The notes beneath the pieces were generated by a model. It had not been told where the DNA came from and did no database searches. It saw only the letters and a program-made list of their open reading frames with translations. The position numbers and the translations under genes were made by a program. Shown piece by piece: positions 22,604 to 29,615 of a DNA stretch of 36,698 bases (positions are counted from its first letter, which is position 1; the number at the start of each line of letters is the position of its first letter). Source of the stretch: a virus; IMG/VR virus record IMGVR_UViG_3300009432_000003, positions 1-36,698 of that record. One strand, written 5' to 3'.

Positions 22604-23775
22604 CCTCCTACCTTAATTTTGACCCTTGAATCTTCCCCGCTGTCTTTATGGTATACAACCGCAGTCATAGATCGTTCTGCTCCATATCCGCTGTCGCTAT
22701 GCCATTGGTCTGTCGCTGTCATTGACCCCCAATGCTCAAAATGCATAGAACCGACTTCTCTAGCGGTATGATGGTGAATATGACCTAAGTGACAATAACG
22801 ATTTTTGCTTTGCGACCACTGATCATCTAAGTTCTTTATGACAGTTTGCAGGATTTGCTCATGCTTAATTCTATCCCCATGATGAAATACGAACAAATTA
22901 TTGTGCCATTGCAGATGGATAAACTTTGAGTAGTTTTGTAACACTTCAACTCTTGGCTCTTTGTCGTACAGCAACTCAAGACAGCTAGACAAGTGACAAG
23001 CCATGTCAGAGTCGTGATTGCCGCGCACGTTAATAACTATGACACGCTTATGAGTTAAAAGCATTTTGTCTATAAGTATCTGAAAAAGCCGCCCTCCTAG
23101 CTTAAACGTCTTTCCTATGCGCGTATCAACATCAACCCGCGTACCGTTTGTGGTTTCGTTTTTACTGCTGTCAGCGTGAAAGAAGTCACCGACATTTAAC
23201 AGCACCCCCACTTCTGCATCCCCAACTCTTTTGGCAAGGCGCTCAGTTGACTCAAGCAGAATCTGGCTTGCAATTTTAACGTCCCAATCGTCATCGTCTA
23301 ACTTTGTCTCAGAGTCAGCAAGCATTCCAAAGTGGTGATCGCCTAGAATATACATCGCAAGGTAATCAGCATCAACTTTTGCGGGAGGCTCTACTGGGCT
23401 TTTAAACCCACTTAAATCATCTTTAATACCGTCAATCATTAAAGCTAACCGTTCTTTAAGGCTTTGCTTCTGCGGCTCTTGTATGTGCCATTGCAAGGCA
23501 ACAGAACCATCTTCTTTGTAAGCAGTTGATACGCGCTTAGTCTCAAAACCTGCGGCTGTCTGATGCGTCAAATCTCTGTGAGGTGCGACCCCTTTACTAG
23601 CCGCTTTGCTTTCTAACCTTATAACTGTTTTATCAACTGATCGTCGATTTATGCCTAACACTTTAGACGCTTTACTAGCCGACCCTTCGCTGATTACTGC
23701 ATCAATTATTTGATGTTGTCTTTCAGTTTCTGCAAATTCTTTTAAAATTCTTGGGTCAACTTTTGGATTTAACAT
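22600..23775 (-). CDS. Metallophosphoesterase with N-terminal HTH
   Basis: 391 residues. An N-terminal helix-turn-helix (about 17-55; SEGSASKASKVLGINRRSVD) is followed by a linker and a calcineurin-like phosphoesterase domain with its metal motifs in order: GDHHFG (145-150), GDFFH (196-200), GNHD (252-255), HHGD (298-301) and GHIHHH (331-336). The fold includes Mre11/SbcD-type nucleases and phosphatases. With a DNA-binding HTH and NinB/NinG neighbours, action on DNA is likely. The ATG overlaps the NinB-like stop (TAATG). Confidence 0.9.
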   Translation of the reverse strand: MLNPKVDPRILKEFAETERQHQIIDAVISEGSASKASKVLGINRRSVDKTVIRLESKAASKGVAPHRDLTHQTAAGFETKRVSTAYKEDGSVALQWHIQEPQKQSLKERLALMIDGIKDDLSGFKSPVEPPAKVDADYLAMYILGDHHFGMLADSETKLDDDDWDVKIASQILLESTERLAKRVGDAEVGVLLNVGDFFHADSSKNETTNGTRVDVDTRIGKTFKLGGRLFQILIDKMLLTHKRVIVINVRGNHDSDMACHLSSCLELLYDKEPRVEVLQNYSKFIHLQWHNNLFVFHHGDRIKHEQILQTVIKNLDDQWSQSKNRYCHLGHIHHHTAREVGSMHFEHWGSMTATDQWHSDSGYGAERSMTAVVYHKDSGEDSRVKIKVGG

Positions 23776-24224
23776 TATGTCACCTGTTGAGTTTTTAGTT
23801 TCTGGTAGTCGCTTTCCCTAGGGATTAACAAAGGAACTTTATGCTCTATTGCCCAATGATAAACTTCATCCATAAAATGCACCATTTCTCCTACATCCAA
23901 TTCGCTAGTCTTTCGGACTTGATGTTCTACCTGATATTCCTTGCCAATCTTAACAGTTTCGACACCTAAAAAACGATGCTTGAGCATTAATTTCATATTT
24001 TCACGAGTACAAGTCGGGTTTTTTGTGATAAACAAATCAGACATTTGCCCGCACCAATGGTGAAATAATGCGTTCTGGCTTGTCGTTCTAGGGTTTTTAT
24101 AAGGCTTTAATTTAAAGCAGAGCGGGGTTCGGTAATCCCACTCTTTTATTCGTTTGATAATATACGGAATCTGCTTTTCAGCGTGTTCAAGGTTATTGAT
24201 TTTGTTGTTATCGCCTTGACTCAT
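23775..24224 (-). CDS. NinB-like recombination protein
   Basis: ATG 24224 (ATGA overlap with the HTH gene, GAGGG upstream) is preferred over an in-frame ATG at 24245; 149 residues. NPRTTSQNALFHHWCGQMSD (the QN-x-LFHxW element) and RKTSELDVGEMVHFMDEVYHW followed by AIEHKV resemble the NinB/YbcN family, whose lambda member (Orf) assists Red recombination and binds SSB and ssDNA. The recombination genes of the rightward arm and ninG support this context. Family membership is moderately sure. Confidence 0.68.
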   Translation of the reverse strand: MSQGDNNKINNLEHAEKQIPYIIKRIKEWDYRTPLCFKLKPYKNPRTTSQNALFHHWCGQMSDLFITKNPTCTRENMKLMLKHRFLGVETVKIGKEYQVEHQVRKTSELDVGEMVHFMDEVYHWAIEHKVPLLIPRESDYQKLKTQQVT

Positions 24225-24475
24225 ATTATCGCCCTCTTTAACCATTGGTAAGAAAGTGACTGTGGTTCTTCAAATACGACACTTCGCTTGCCTCTGCTTG
24301 CTTTTCTAAAATCGTATGAAGTACAACTTGATCTTTGACTAATTCTTGACCTTATTGATGGGTCACTCATTCCTGTTAATTCCGACAATTCTTTTATTGT
24401 GTATTGCGCACCATCTTCTAATTTAGGATGTTTTCCTAAAAATGTTATTTTTCTTGCGACTGTTACACTGCTCAC
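24221..24475 (-). CDS. Small HTH regulator
   Basis: GTG at 24475 overlaps the upstream stop (GTGA) and follows GGGGAACGG; a TTG 15 bases upstream is possible. 84 residues with YTIKELSELTGMSDPSIRSR, a clear helix-turn-helix (about 27-46), then a basic stretch RKASRGKRSV. It may regulate the leftward early genes; no operator can be assigned. Confidence 0.68.
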   Translation of the reverse strand: MSSVTVARKITFLGKHPKLEDGAQYTIKELSELTGMSDPSIRSRISQRSSCTSYDFRKASRGKRSVVFEEPQSLSYQWLKRAII

Positions 24476-24969
24476 TTTACCGTTCCCCAATCTGTTCTTT
24501 TATCCCTAGACTTGACGTTTATTCGCATCCTTACACCTTTTTCACCATTATTTTCATCGCGATATTGTTGCAACCCTTTTTTCTTTTGTTGGTAATTGCT
24601 TTTCGCTCTTATTTTTTGATTGTGCCTAACCCATGTATAAAGTCTTATGTTTTTTAACACATCCATGTTGTCTAGTTTTTGATCAGCCAACGCCAACAAG
24701 AGAGGTAAACAATGAGAGCCAATAAAATCATCTACGGTTTGCTTGTATTTTTGAAACCGTAAATCTCCATTCCATGCCCTATCCCTGCAACGCCTTAATT
24801 CAAGGCTATCAAAATAATCATAACCTTCTTTTGTCATGTGGTTATTTTCATCAATTAGATCAGGACGGTATTCGCTCATAAATTTCCACACTACATAACC
24901 CATTTTGCGCCTATAACCATAATTTACGATCATGGTCTTATCCCAAAGGTTTTGCATTTCCTTATCCAT
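24472..24969 (-). CDS. Hypothetical basic protein in the replication arm
   Basis: 165 residues starting MDKEMQNLWDKTMIVNYGYR, overlapping the upstream gene by 8 bases. Rich in Lys/Arg and Tyr, with WNGDLRFQKYKQTVDDFIGS in the middle and a strongly basic C-terminal third (KIRAKSNYQQKKKGLQQYRD). Probably nucleic-acid binding; no family recognised. Confidence 0.7.
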   Translation of the reverse strand: MDKEMQNLWDKTMIVNYGYRRKMGYVVWKFMSEYRPDLIDENNHMTKEGYDYFDSLELRRCRDRAWNGDLRFQKYKQTVDDFIGSHCLPLLLALADQKLDNMDVLKNIRLYTWVRHNQKIRAKSNYQQKKKGLQQYRDENNGEKGVRMRINVKSRDKRTDWGTVK

Positions 24970-25354
24970 TAATCACCCCCTGCGCATTTTTAAGCTGACC
25001 ATCATAATAATATCCGCGAGTGTTTAGATAGTGTGCTTTCATCATTTCTAATTCGTCGCCTGATAACCAACTAACATCCGTTAATTTCATATCCATAGTC
25101 ATGGCGCGTAGGCTGTCAGATTTCTTATAGCTTTTTGCCATAGGAGAAGAACCACCCTGACTCTGTGCGCGTGATAACCAAGAGTTAATAAAGCGTTTAA
25201 TGCCGCCCTTGGTTTTGCGCCTAGATGGATTAGCGTCAAGCCATGATTCCATAGCGGCTAATTCTTGATGTACATCTACTGCAGGAAAGGCGCGTTGCCA
25301 TGCTATGACATCGCTGTCTACGGTTTGATAAGTGTCGCCAGTTACTAATTGCAT
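24962..25354 (-). CDS. Replication-associated protein (replisome organiser C-terminal-like)
   Basis: 130 residues, first gene behind promoter/leader copy C. It contains AFPAVDVHQELAAMESWLDA followed by NPSRRKTKGGIKRFINSWLS, the segment usually seen at the C-terminal end of phage replication initiators and helicase-loader organisers. The usual N-terminal winged-helix DNA-binding part is absent, so it is a short stand-alone form. It is the only replication-like gene found in the genome. Confidence 0.65.
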   Translation of the reverse strand: MQLVTGDTYQTVDSDVIAWQRAFPAVDVHQELAAMESWLDANPSRRKTKGGIKRFINSWLSRAQSQGGSSPMAKSYKKSDSLRAMTMDMKLTDVSWLSGDELEMMKAHYLNTRGYYYDGQLKNAQGVING

Positions 25355-25371
25355 TTTGATGCCCTTTTTTG

Positions 25372-25411
25372 ATTGAGGTTTAATTAAATACTATTTTTTA
25401 TTCAATGTAAA
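25372..25411 (-). promoter_or_regulatory. Early promoter/leader element, copy C
   Basis: Minus strand: TTTACA (25411-25406), 17 bp, TTTAAT (25388-25383), TAAA, then CCTCAAT (25378-25372), leading through AAAAAAGGGCATC to the ATG at 25354. The -35 box lies inside the 3' end of the upstream gene. Confidence 0.78.
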
Positions 25412-25757
25412 CACTTTTGGATACCATTAGCGGTGTTGCTTCTAAACCGTTGGCAGGTCTGCTTGCGCTTTTCTGCTCTCGGATTCTAAAGAACCCTTCA
25501 TATTTAGGCCACATCTTCATAAACCGTCTGGCATAGAATGGGCGAATGTTATTGTTGATTTTAAATTCAGTAATGCCGTCACCACCTACATTGCTCAAGT
25601 CCCACCTGATTCGCTCCATAACAGTGTAAACAGAGTAATTTTTAAAGCCTTTATTAATGCGATCAAAGGTAAATTCTAAAAACTTCTCCCACACTTCTGG
25701 GTGATCATTATGGAATTGATTTGCTTGTAACTTTAATTCATCGAGTCTTGTTTTCAT
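25398..25757 (-). CDS. Conserved phage hypothetical protein
   Basis: 119 residues. VYTVMERIRWDLSNVGGDG and EFKINNNIRPFYARRFMKMW followed by PKYEGFFRIRE form a pattern common to small proteins near replication genes of many phages. AAGGAAATAAAAA precedes the ATG. No enzymatic motif. Basic and helical; a DNA-related role is possible but unproven. Confidence 0.78.
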   Translation of the reverse strand: MKTRLDELKLQANQFHNDHPEVWEKFLEFTFDRINKGFKNYSVYTVMERIRWDLSNVGGDGITEFKINNNIRPFYARRFMKMWPKYEGFFRIREQKSASRPANGLEATPLMVSKSVYIE

Positions 25758-25869
25758 TTTTTATTTCCTTTTTTTTGAGTTTAGGTTTTTGGTTATTAAA
25801 GATTGCTTCAAAATTCTTATCGAAGGTCTTTTTGTCAGTTGGTCTTTGCTTGTCGCCTTTACCGCTCAT
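25738..25869 (-). CDS. 43-aa basic protein (GKGDKxRPTD family)
   Basis: A short gene with CAGGAG 6 bases before the ATG. It encodes MSGKGDKQRPTDKKTFDKNF and 23 further residues, Lys-rich to the end. The start motif GKGDK-x-RP-(T)D-x-x-x-F followed by an N-(F/W)-x-x-IF segment is shared by many small phage proteins. It overlaps the next gene by 20 bases. It is the first gene of the leftward arm. Function unknown. Confidence 0.75.
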   Translation of the reverse strand: MSGKGDKQRPTDKKTFDKNFEAIFNNQKPKLKKKEIKNENKTR

Positions 25870-26265
25870 TTGAACTCCTGTGGCTCGGCAAGCCTCGCTA
25901 GATTAATTAAATGGTATTTTTTTGATTACTTTTTTTAAAAACATATATTAGAGATGATTTAACCCTTTTACTGCAAAACAGTAAATTTACGATCAAAGGG
26001 CTAAAGCGACTCTGCGGTTAAATTATGTTTGTATCGTATTTCCAAACTATTCACAGGTAAAAACCGATTTAACTGTGAGGCTATGTGCGGAGGGTCAACC
26101 GCGACTATGGCATTATTTAAGGAATTCGCCACCCGAAGGGTCATGTTAATTCATGACTGCTCTAGCCCAAACATCATGCAATGATCGTTTATGTAGCCAA
26201 AAAAGTAAACCCAATCCATAATAACATTTTGTAATAAGCTTATTACTAAATACTATAAACAGAAC
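25870..26265. other. Control region between the two early arms (possible origin)
   Basis: About 450 bases up to the next ATG with no credible gene. It is AT-rich at both ends and contains a TTTACTG/CAGTAAA hairpin (25967-25985), a GTCATG/CATGAC inverted repeat with a 6-base gap (26140-26157), an ACCC/GGGT mini-hairpin beside it, and the 16-bp palindrome listed separately. The position between divergent early operons suits operators and a replication origin, but no iteron series is seen. Confidence 0.55.
26231..26246. promoter_or_regulatory. 16-bp perfect palindrome, candidate operator
   Basis: GTAATAAGCTTATTAC is fully self-complementary and lies 19 bases upstream of the -35 box of early promoter B. 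Size and symmetry fit a dimeric repressor or activator site. The small HTH proteins encoded at 28424-28639 and 24221-24475 are candidates. No second copy was noticed. Confidence 0.5.
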
Positions 26266-26305
26266 TGTACATTTATATTTATATAAACGATAATGTAACC
26301 TCAAT
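26266..26305 (+). promoter_or_regulatory. Early promoter/leader element, copy B
   Basis: TGTACA (26266-26271), 17 bp, GATAAT (26289-26294), GTAA, CCTCAAT (26299-26305), then AAACAAAGGG before the ATG at 26324. It is the strongest -10 match of the four copies and drives the rightward recombination operon. Confidence 0.8.
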
Positions 26306-26323
26306 TAAACAAAGGGTATAAAT

Positions 26324-26488
26324 ATGAAATACGAAACCGCCATAAAAATCTTAAAAAAAGACATGGAGTTTTTGGGTTTAACTTTAGAAGAGTTTTTAAT
26401 TTTTTCTGCAAGAAACCCATGGACTGTGCCAAACAGAGTCATCAAAGCGATTGAAGTTTATAACAATCACAATAAGGTGGCTGTATGA
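26324..26488 (+). CDS. 54-aa hypothetical protein, first gene of the rightward arm
   Basis: Begins right after promoter/leader B with AAAGGG about 7 bases upstream. MKYETAIKILKKDMEFLGLT starts a helical protein that continues LEEFLIFSARNPWTVPNRVI and ends at TGA, overlapping the next ATG. No family recognised; promoter, ribosome site and overlap make it a convincing gene. Confidence 0.7.
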   Translation: MKYETAIKILKKDMEFLGLTLEEFLIFSARNPWTVPNRVIKAIEVYNNHNKVAV

Positions 26489-26652
26489 GTGTTAATGATC
26501 TGTGTGACTATGAGCGTGGCGAGTATGACTGTTTACATGGTCACGATGTAAAGGACAATGAATCACCTGACTATTATAGTGGTTATGGTGACCGTTATTG
26601 TGAAGAACAAAACCAAACCGCAAGAACCGTACAACAATTTAATGGGGAATAA
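26485..26652 (+). CDS. 55-aa acidic small protein (GYGxRY-EQ type)
   Basis: The ATG overlaps the previous stop (ATGA). MSVNDLCDYERGEYDCLHGH, then SPDYYSGYGDRYCEEQNQTA: the C-x-H-G followed by Y-x-x-GYG-x-RY-x-EQ pattern is shared by many small early phage proteins. Cys/His residues could bind a metal. Function unknown. Confidence 0.65.
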   Translation: MSVNDLCDYERGEYDCLHGHDVKDNESPDYYSGYGDRYCEEQNQTARTVQQFNGE

Positions 26653-26653
26653 A

Positions 26654-27274
26654 ATGAGCTTATCTAAAAAAGTTTGGCAGACTCTATCTGCTATTGACGT
26701 ATCTAACCATATTGAAAAGAAAGGAAATTTGTCTTATTTATCATGGGCTTGGGCTTACGGCACGATGATGGAACACTACCCTGAGTTGCATTATTCTTTT
26801 GAGGAAGATAAATGCGAGGACACTAATACGGTTGAGATTAGTTGCGTGGTTCATATTCATACTGGCTCTGAGCAAGATCAAATGATGATGCGTCACATGT
26901 GGTTGCCAGTTATGGACCATCGAAATAAGGCAATACCCAATCCTGATAAATTCGCAATCAACAGTTCAAAAATGAGATGTCTCGTCAAGTGTTTTGCAAT
27001 GTTCGGTTTAGGGCATTACATATATGCAGGTGAAGATTTGCCTCAAGCAGTAGTCAACGCAACAATTAGCGAAGATCAGGTAATTGCTATCAAGAAATTA
27101 ATTGATGAAACCAAAGTCAATCAGGATTCGTTTTTAGAATGGGTTAAGGTTAAATCAATTAGCGAAATCTTAGTAAGCAAATATGATCGCGTTGTTGCCG
27201 CTTTGGAGGCTAAGAAAAAGCCTATGACTGACGATCAACTTGCCGCTGTAGGCAAAAAAATAGCGGGGAAATAA
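26654..27274 (+). CDS. DUF1071/Sak3-type single-strand annealing protein
   Basis: The ATG one base after the previous stop, with GGGG upstream, is preferred over an in-frame start 96 bases earlier; 206 residues. NLSYLSWAWAYGTMMEHYPE, LPVMDHRNKAIPNPD, and INSSKMRCLVKCFAMFGLGH followed by YIYAGEDLP are the core blocks of DUF1071 (Sak3) proteins, a group of phage ssDNA annealing proteins. The C-terminal quarter (AIKKLIDETKVNQDSFLEWV) resembles the tails seen in other recombinases. Together with the exonuclease and SSB-like genes behind it, it forms a recombination module. Confidence 0.85.
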   Translation: MSLSKKVWQTLSAIDVSNHIEKKGNLSYLSWAWAYGTMMEHYPELHYSFEEDKCEDTNTVEISCVVHIHTGSEQDQMMMRHMWLPVMDHRNKAIPNPDKFAINSSKMRCLVKCFAMFGLGHYIYAGEDLPQAVVNATISEDQVIAIKKLIDETKVNQDSFLEWVKVKSISEILVSKYDRVVAALEAKKKPMTDDQLAAVGKKIAGK

Positions 27275-27277
27275 TTA

Positions 27278-27427
27278 ATGCAAAATAGCAAAGGAAAAGG
27301 CAATAAAAATAAGAGCAAAAAAAGTAAAAAGTTATTAAGTTATAGGGCGTCTAGAGATGATTATAAACAATCTCGCAATCCTTATTCTGCAATCAAATTA
27401 GCCAAAAGAAAAGAGATGGAAGAATAA
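27278..27427 (+). CDS. 49-aa very basic protein
   Basis: Starts MQNSKGKGNKNKSKKSKKLL, 3 bases after the annealing protein gene and overlapping the exonuclease ATG (TAATG). About a third of the residues are Lys/Arg. The ribosome site is weak (GCGGGGAAATAATTA). It may bind DNA or RNA and is inserted between two recombination genes; no family recognised. Confidence 0.6.
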   Translation: MQNSKGKGNKNKSKKSKKLLSYRASRDDYKQSRNPYSAIKLAKRKEMEE

Positions 27428-28038
27428 TGATTATCCTAAATCACGAACAAGGAACTGAGGAATGGTTTGCCGCTAGAATGGGCAAGCCATCCGCAAGTAA
27501 CTTTGGAAAGCTAATTACCGCTACTGGTAAACCGTCTACCAGTGCTGATGGGTATATCAATCAGTTAATTGCAGAACGTCTAACAGGGCAATCTGAGCCG
27601 TTTTATCAAAATGAACACATGGCAAGGGGGACTGAGTTAGAACCAGAAGCGCGGGAAGCATACGAGTTTATCACTGGCTATACTGTCACAGAGCATGGGT
27701 TTATTCTTGATGATAGCGAGGAGTTTGGTTGTTCACCTGACGGAATTGTGGAATTTATTACTCAAACGTGTACAGGTCTTGAAATTAAATGTCCTGCGGC
27801 TAACACGATGGTCAAGTATATGCGCGACCCTCAGAGTCTAGTTAAAGCCTATTATCAGCAAATCCAAGGCTGTATGTTAGTCACTGGAGCAACTTCTTGG
27901 GATGCGTTTGCATACCACCCTGAAATGCCTCATGTGCTTGTTACTGTAAAAAGAAATGAAGAATACATAAACCAATTAGCCGATCAAATTAAGTCGGCTG
28001 TCAAAGTAATTTTAACCGAAGTGGAGAGACTAAAATGA
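27427..28038 (+). CDS. YqaJ-type viral recombinase / lambda exonuclease family
   Basis: 203 residues with the PD-(D/E)XK arrangement of the YqaJ family: HEQGTEEWFAARMGKPSAS at the start, GTELEPEAREAYE (68-80), SPDGIV with metal ligand Asp 105, and GLEIKCP with Glu 119 and Lys 121, followed by QIQGCMLVTGATSWDAFAY (two blocks). It degrades one strand of dsDNA ends to supply ssDNA for the annealing protein encoded upstream. ATG overlaps the stop of the small basic gene and its own stop overlaps the SSB-like start. Confidence 0.92.
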   Translation: MIILNHEQGTEEWFAARMGKPSASNFGKLITATGKPSTSADGYINQLIAERLTGQSEPFYQNEHMARGTELEPEAREAYEFITGYTVTEHGFILDDSEEFGCSPDGIVEFITQTCTGLEIKCPAANTMVKYMRDPQSLVKAYYQQIQGCMLVTGATSWDAFAYHPEMPHVLVTVKRNEEYINQLADQIKSAVKVILTEVERLK

Positions 28039-28337
28039 AAGTAGGAATATCTTTAAGAATTGATGTAACCAAGATCGACAAATCACGATTATACAAAGGC
28101 GCAAAGGGGACTTATTTAGACTTGACTACCTTTGTTGACACTATGGTTACAGATGAATATGACAATAATGGCCGTATCAATCAATCGCTAACTAAAGAAG
28201 AGCGAGAAGCAAAAGTGCAGACGCCAATTCTGGGTAATGTAAAAGTGTTTTATACAGATGGTAGTCAAACAGGAATTGAAAAACCTGCTGTTGCTGATAT
28301 GAGTATAGGCGATCTGGACGATGATATACCGTTCTAA
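28035..28337 (+). CDS. Single-stranded DNA-binding protein-like
   Basis: 100 residues. The beta-rich core with LYKGAKGTYLDLTTFVDT and the acidic C-terminal tip ending DLDDDIPF match the SSB plan, in which the terminal D-D-x-P-F tail recruits partner proteins. It is shorter than bacterial SSB, as in other phage versions. Location behind annealing protein and exonuclease supports a role in recombination/replication. Confidence 0.78.
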   Translation: MKVGISLRIDVTKIDKSRLYKGAKGTYLDLTTFVDTMVTDEYDNNGRINQSLTKEEREAKVQTPILGNVKVFYTDGSQTGIEKPAVADMSIGDLDDDIPF

Positions 28338-28360
28338 AAAACCCCCCCTTTCGAGGGGGA
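28336..28360 (-). terminator. Leftward rho-independent terminator
   Basis: A CCCCCT/AGGGGG stem with TTCG loop (28344-28359). On the minus strand the hairpin is followed by GGTTTTTTAG, a proper U-run, whereas on the plus strand it is followed by AAACC. It therefore ends leftward transcripts arriving from the lysis genes, after passing antisense through the HTH gene. Partial action on the rightward operon is possible. Confidence 0.7.
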
Positions 28361-28373
28361 AACCATAGGAGGT

Positions 28374-28402
28374 TTGTCAGCAGGGGAGAACTGACTTAAC
28401 TA
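28374..28402 (+). promoter_or_regulatory. Promoter of the small HTH regulator
   Basis: TTGTCA (28374-28379), 17 bp, TAACTA (28397-28402), 21 bases before the ATG. The spacer is framed by GTCAG and CTGAC (28376-28380 and 28391-28395), a short inverted repeat that could be an operator for autoregulation. Confidence 0.5.
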
Positions 28403-28423
28403 GAATAACACAGGATTGAAAAG

Positions 28424-28639
28424 ATGGAAATGATCGACGCGGGAAAATGCGTGAGATTTGCGCAAGAAAAAAGTCAGGTCAGCAGTGCAGAATTATCTCG
28501 CTTGACCAAAACATCACCCCAACAAGTGCTTCGATGGAGAAAGCACAAGAATATGAAACTCCATACGATGCAATTAATTTGCTCTTGCTTGGAAACAAGC
28601 ATTGTAGATTTTTTGGCGTTACCTTTAGGTGACCGCTAA
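28424..28639 (+). CDS. Small Cro/CI-like HTH regulator
   Basis: 71 residues, preceded by AGGATTGAAAAG. VRFAQEKSQVSSAELSRLTK followed by TSPQQVLRWRKHKNM gives an HTH in which the second helix reads TSPQQVLRW, like Cro/XRE-type regulators. It has no C-terminal peptidase or oligomerisation domain. It lies convergent with the endolysin gene, overlapping its last 4 bases. It could switch between early and late expression; lysogeny is not indicated because no integrase is present. Confidence 0.75.
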   Translation: MEMIDAGKCVRFAQEKSQVSSAELSRLTKTSPQQVLRWRKHKNMKLHTMQLICSCLETSIVDFLALPLGDR

Positions 28640-29034
28640 TAAGACCACATAGCAGGGGAGGGGAAACCCTCCTCTTCTGTGCAAGCGTCTAGATGTATAA
28701 ACCGACCACCACCTTTCTGCTGAACACCAATTCTTTTGATACCATGTTTTTGTGCCACTCTAATGATCTCTAAAGCCTTTTCTCCATTACATAGGATATC
28801 AACCGCCTTTCCAGTTGTATGCGCTCCTAGGTGGTCTTTACGCGCTTCTATGGGGTGCGAGGGCGATCTGTAAGCACTAGACAAAGGAAATGCAAATCCA
28901 CACTCGTCGCGGATAGCACATAAGGTAATTAAGAAGTCATCATCAAAACCTGACTCGCCTGTATGTTTGCATTTAAGTTCTTTAGGCTTGAAATAAACTT
29001 TAGCTTCTTTTTCTTTCTTTGGTGACTTTGCCAT
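28636..29034 (-). CDS. M15-family peptidase endolysin
   Basis: 132 residues. Zinc ligands of the M15A group are visible: His 72 in AHTTGKAVDI with Asp 79, and His 114 in RFIHLD; SAYRSP (Arg 56) is the conserved preceding motif. The family cleaves peptide cross-links of peptidoglycan. A basic, Lys-rich N-terminus precedes the domain and there is no signal peptide, so release depends on the holin-like proteins encoded just upstream. Final gene of the late transcript. Confidence 0.9.
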   Translation of the reverse strand: MAKSPKKEKEAKVYFKPKELKCKHTGESGFDDDFLITLCAIRDECGFAFPLSSAYRSPSHPIEARKDHLGAHTTGKAVDILCNGEKALEIIRVAQKHGIKRIGVQQKGGGRFIHLDACTEEEGFPSPAMWSY

Positions 29035-29036
29035 AA

Positions 29037-29411
29037 TTATTTACCTTCGATTTGATTCTTTTTTTCAAAGCTTCTCATGCCGCCAAGACCCAAAAGACCC
29101 ATTAAGATAGGCATCAACGTCCCACCATCTGCTTGAGGAATATCTATTCCTGCTCCTGCCGCAAGTGGGGATATTAAGTAGTTGACTCCGAGGGCAAGAA
29201 CGCAGACCCAACCTGTAGCGGGTCTCCAATTTCGTTGGAATGCGCTTCCTTTTGCTTCTGCGGTGTTAAGCTTAATCTGAGCAAGTGCAATTTCTTGCGC
29301 GTGTTTCTGTGACATTGTTGCAATTTCATGCGCTATTTTCTGCTTAGTATCGGCATCAGGTATGAAACGCTCCAGTAGGTTGGAAACAGGGGCAATTAAA
29401 GACTCTAACAT
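29037..29411 (-). CDS. Holin (GTA-type, 3 TM family)
   Basis: 124 residues. An amphipathic/coiled N-terminal half (AHEIATMSQKHAQEIALAQI) is followed by NWRPATGWVCVLALGVNYLI and a second hydrophobic segment MPILMGLLGLGGM. NWRP-x-TGW is the hallmark of the GTA_holin_3TM family. ATG overlaps the preceding stop (TAATG). It would permeabilise the inner membrane for the M15 peptidase encoded next. Confidence 0.85.
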   Translation of the reverse strand: MLESLIAPVSNLLERFIPDADTKQKIAHEIATMSQKHAQEIALAQIKLNTAEAKGSAFQRNWRPATGWVCVLALGVNYLISPLAAGAGIDIPQADGGTLMPILMGLLGLGGMRSFEKKNQIEGK

Positions 29412-29614
29412 TACGATAGCCTTTCAATAAGAAACAAACCGATGATGAGGGGATACATACCCCACACCATCATCTCTGTTTTCTTAAAACGAACAGAACC
29501 CTCATCGAGTCGCTTTTCAATTTGGTGGAATTTATCATCAATAGATTTCATTCGGACAATACATTCCCGCTCGTGAGCGTCAAGTTTGAGAAGCGCCTCT
29601 TTGACGGTAGCCAT
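29411..29614 (-). CDS. Small coiled-coil membrane protein, holin-associated (XhlA-like)
   Basis: 67 residues: a helical charged segment (HERECIVRMKSIDDKFHQIE) predicted to form a coiled coil, and one C-terminal transmembrane helix (MVWGMYPLIIGLFLIERL). This topology is that of XhlA/haemolysin-like partners of phage holins. Position before the holin supports a lysis role. Confidence 0.65.
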   Translation of the reverse strand: MATVKEALLKLDAHERECIVRMKSIDDKFHQIEKRLDEGSVRFKKTEMMVWGMYPLIIGLFLIERLS

Positions 29615-29615
29615 C

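Noticed and set aside
28424-28639. CI-type repressor of a temperate phage
   Set aside because: Only an HTH domain, no oligomerisation or peptidase part, and no integrase or attachment site in the complete genome.
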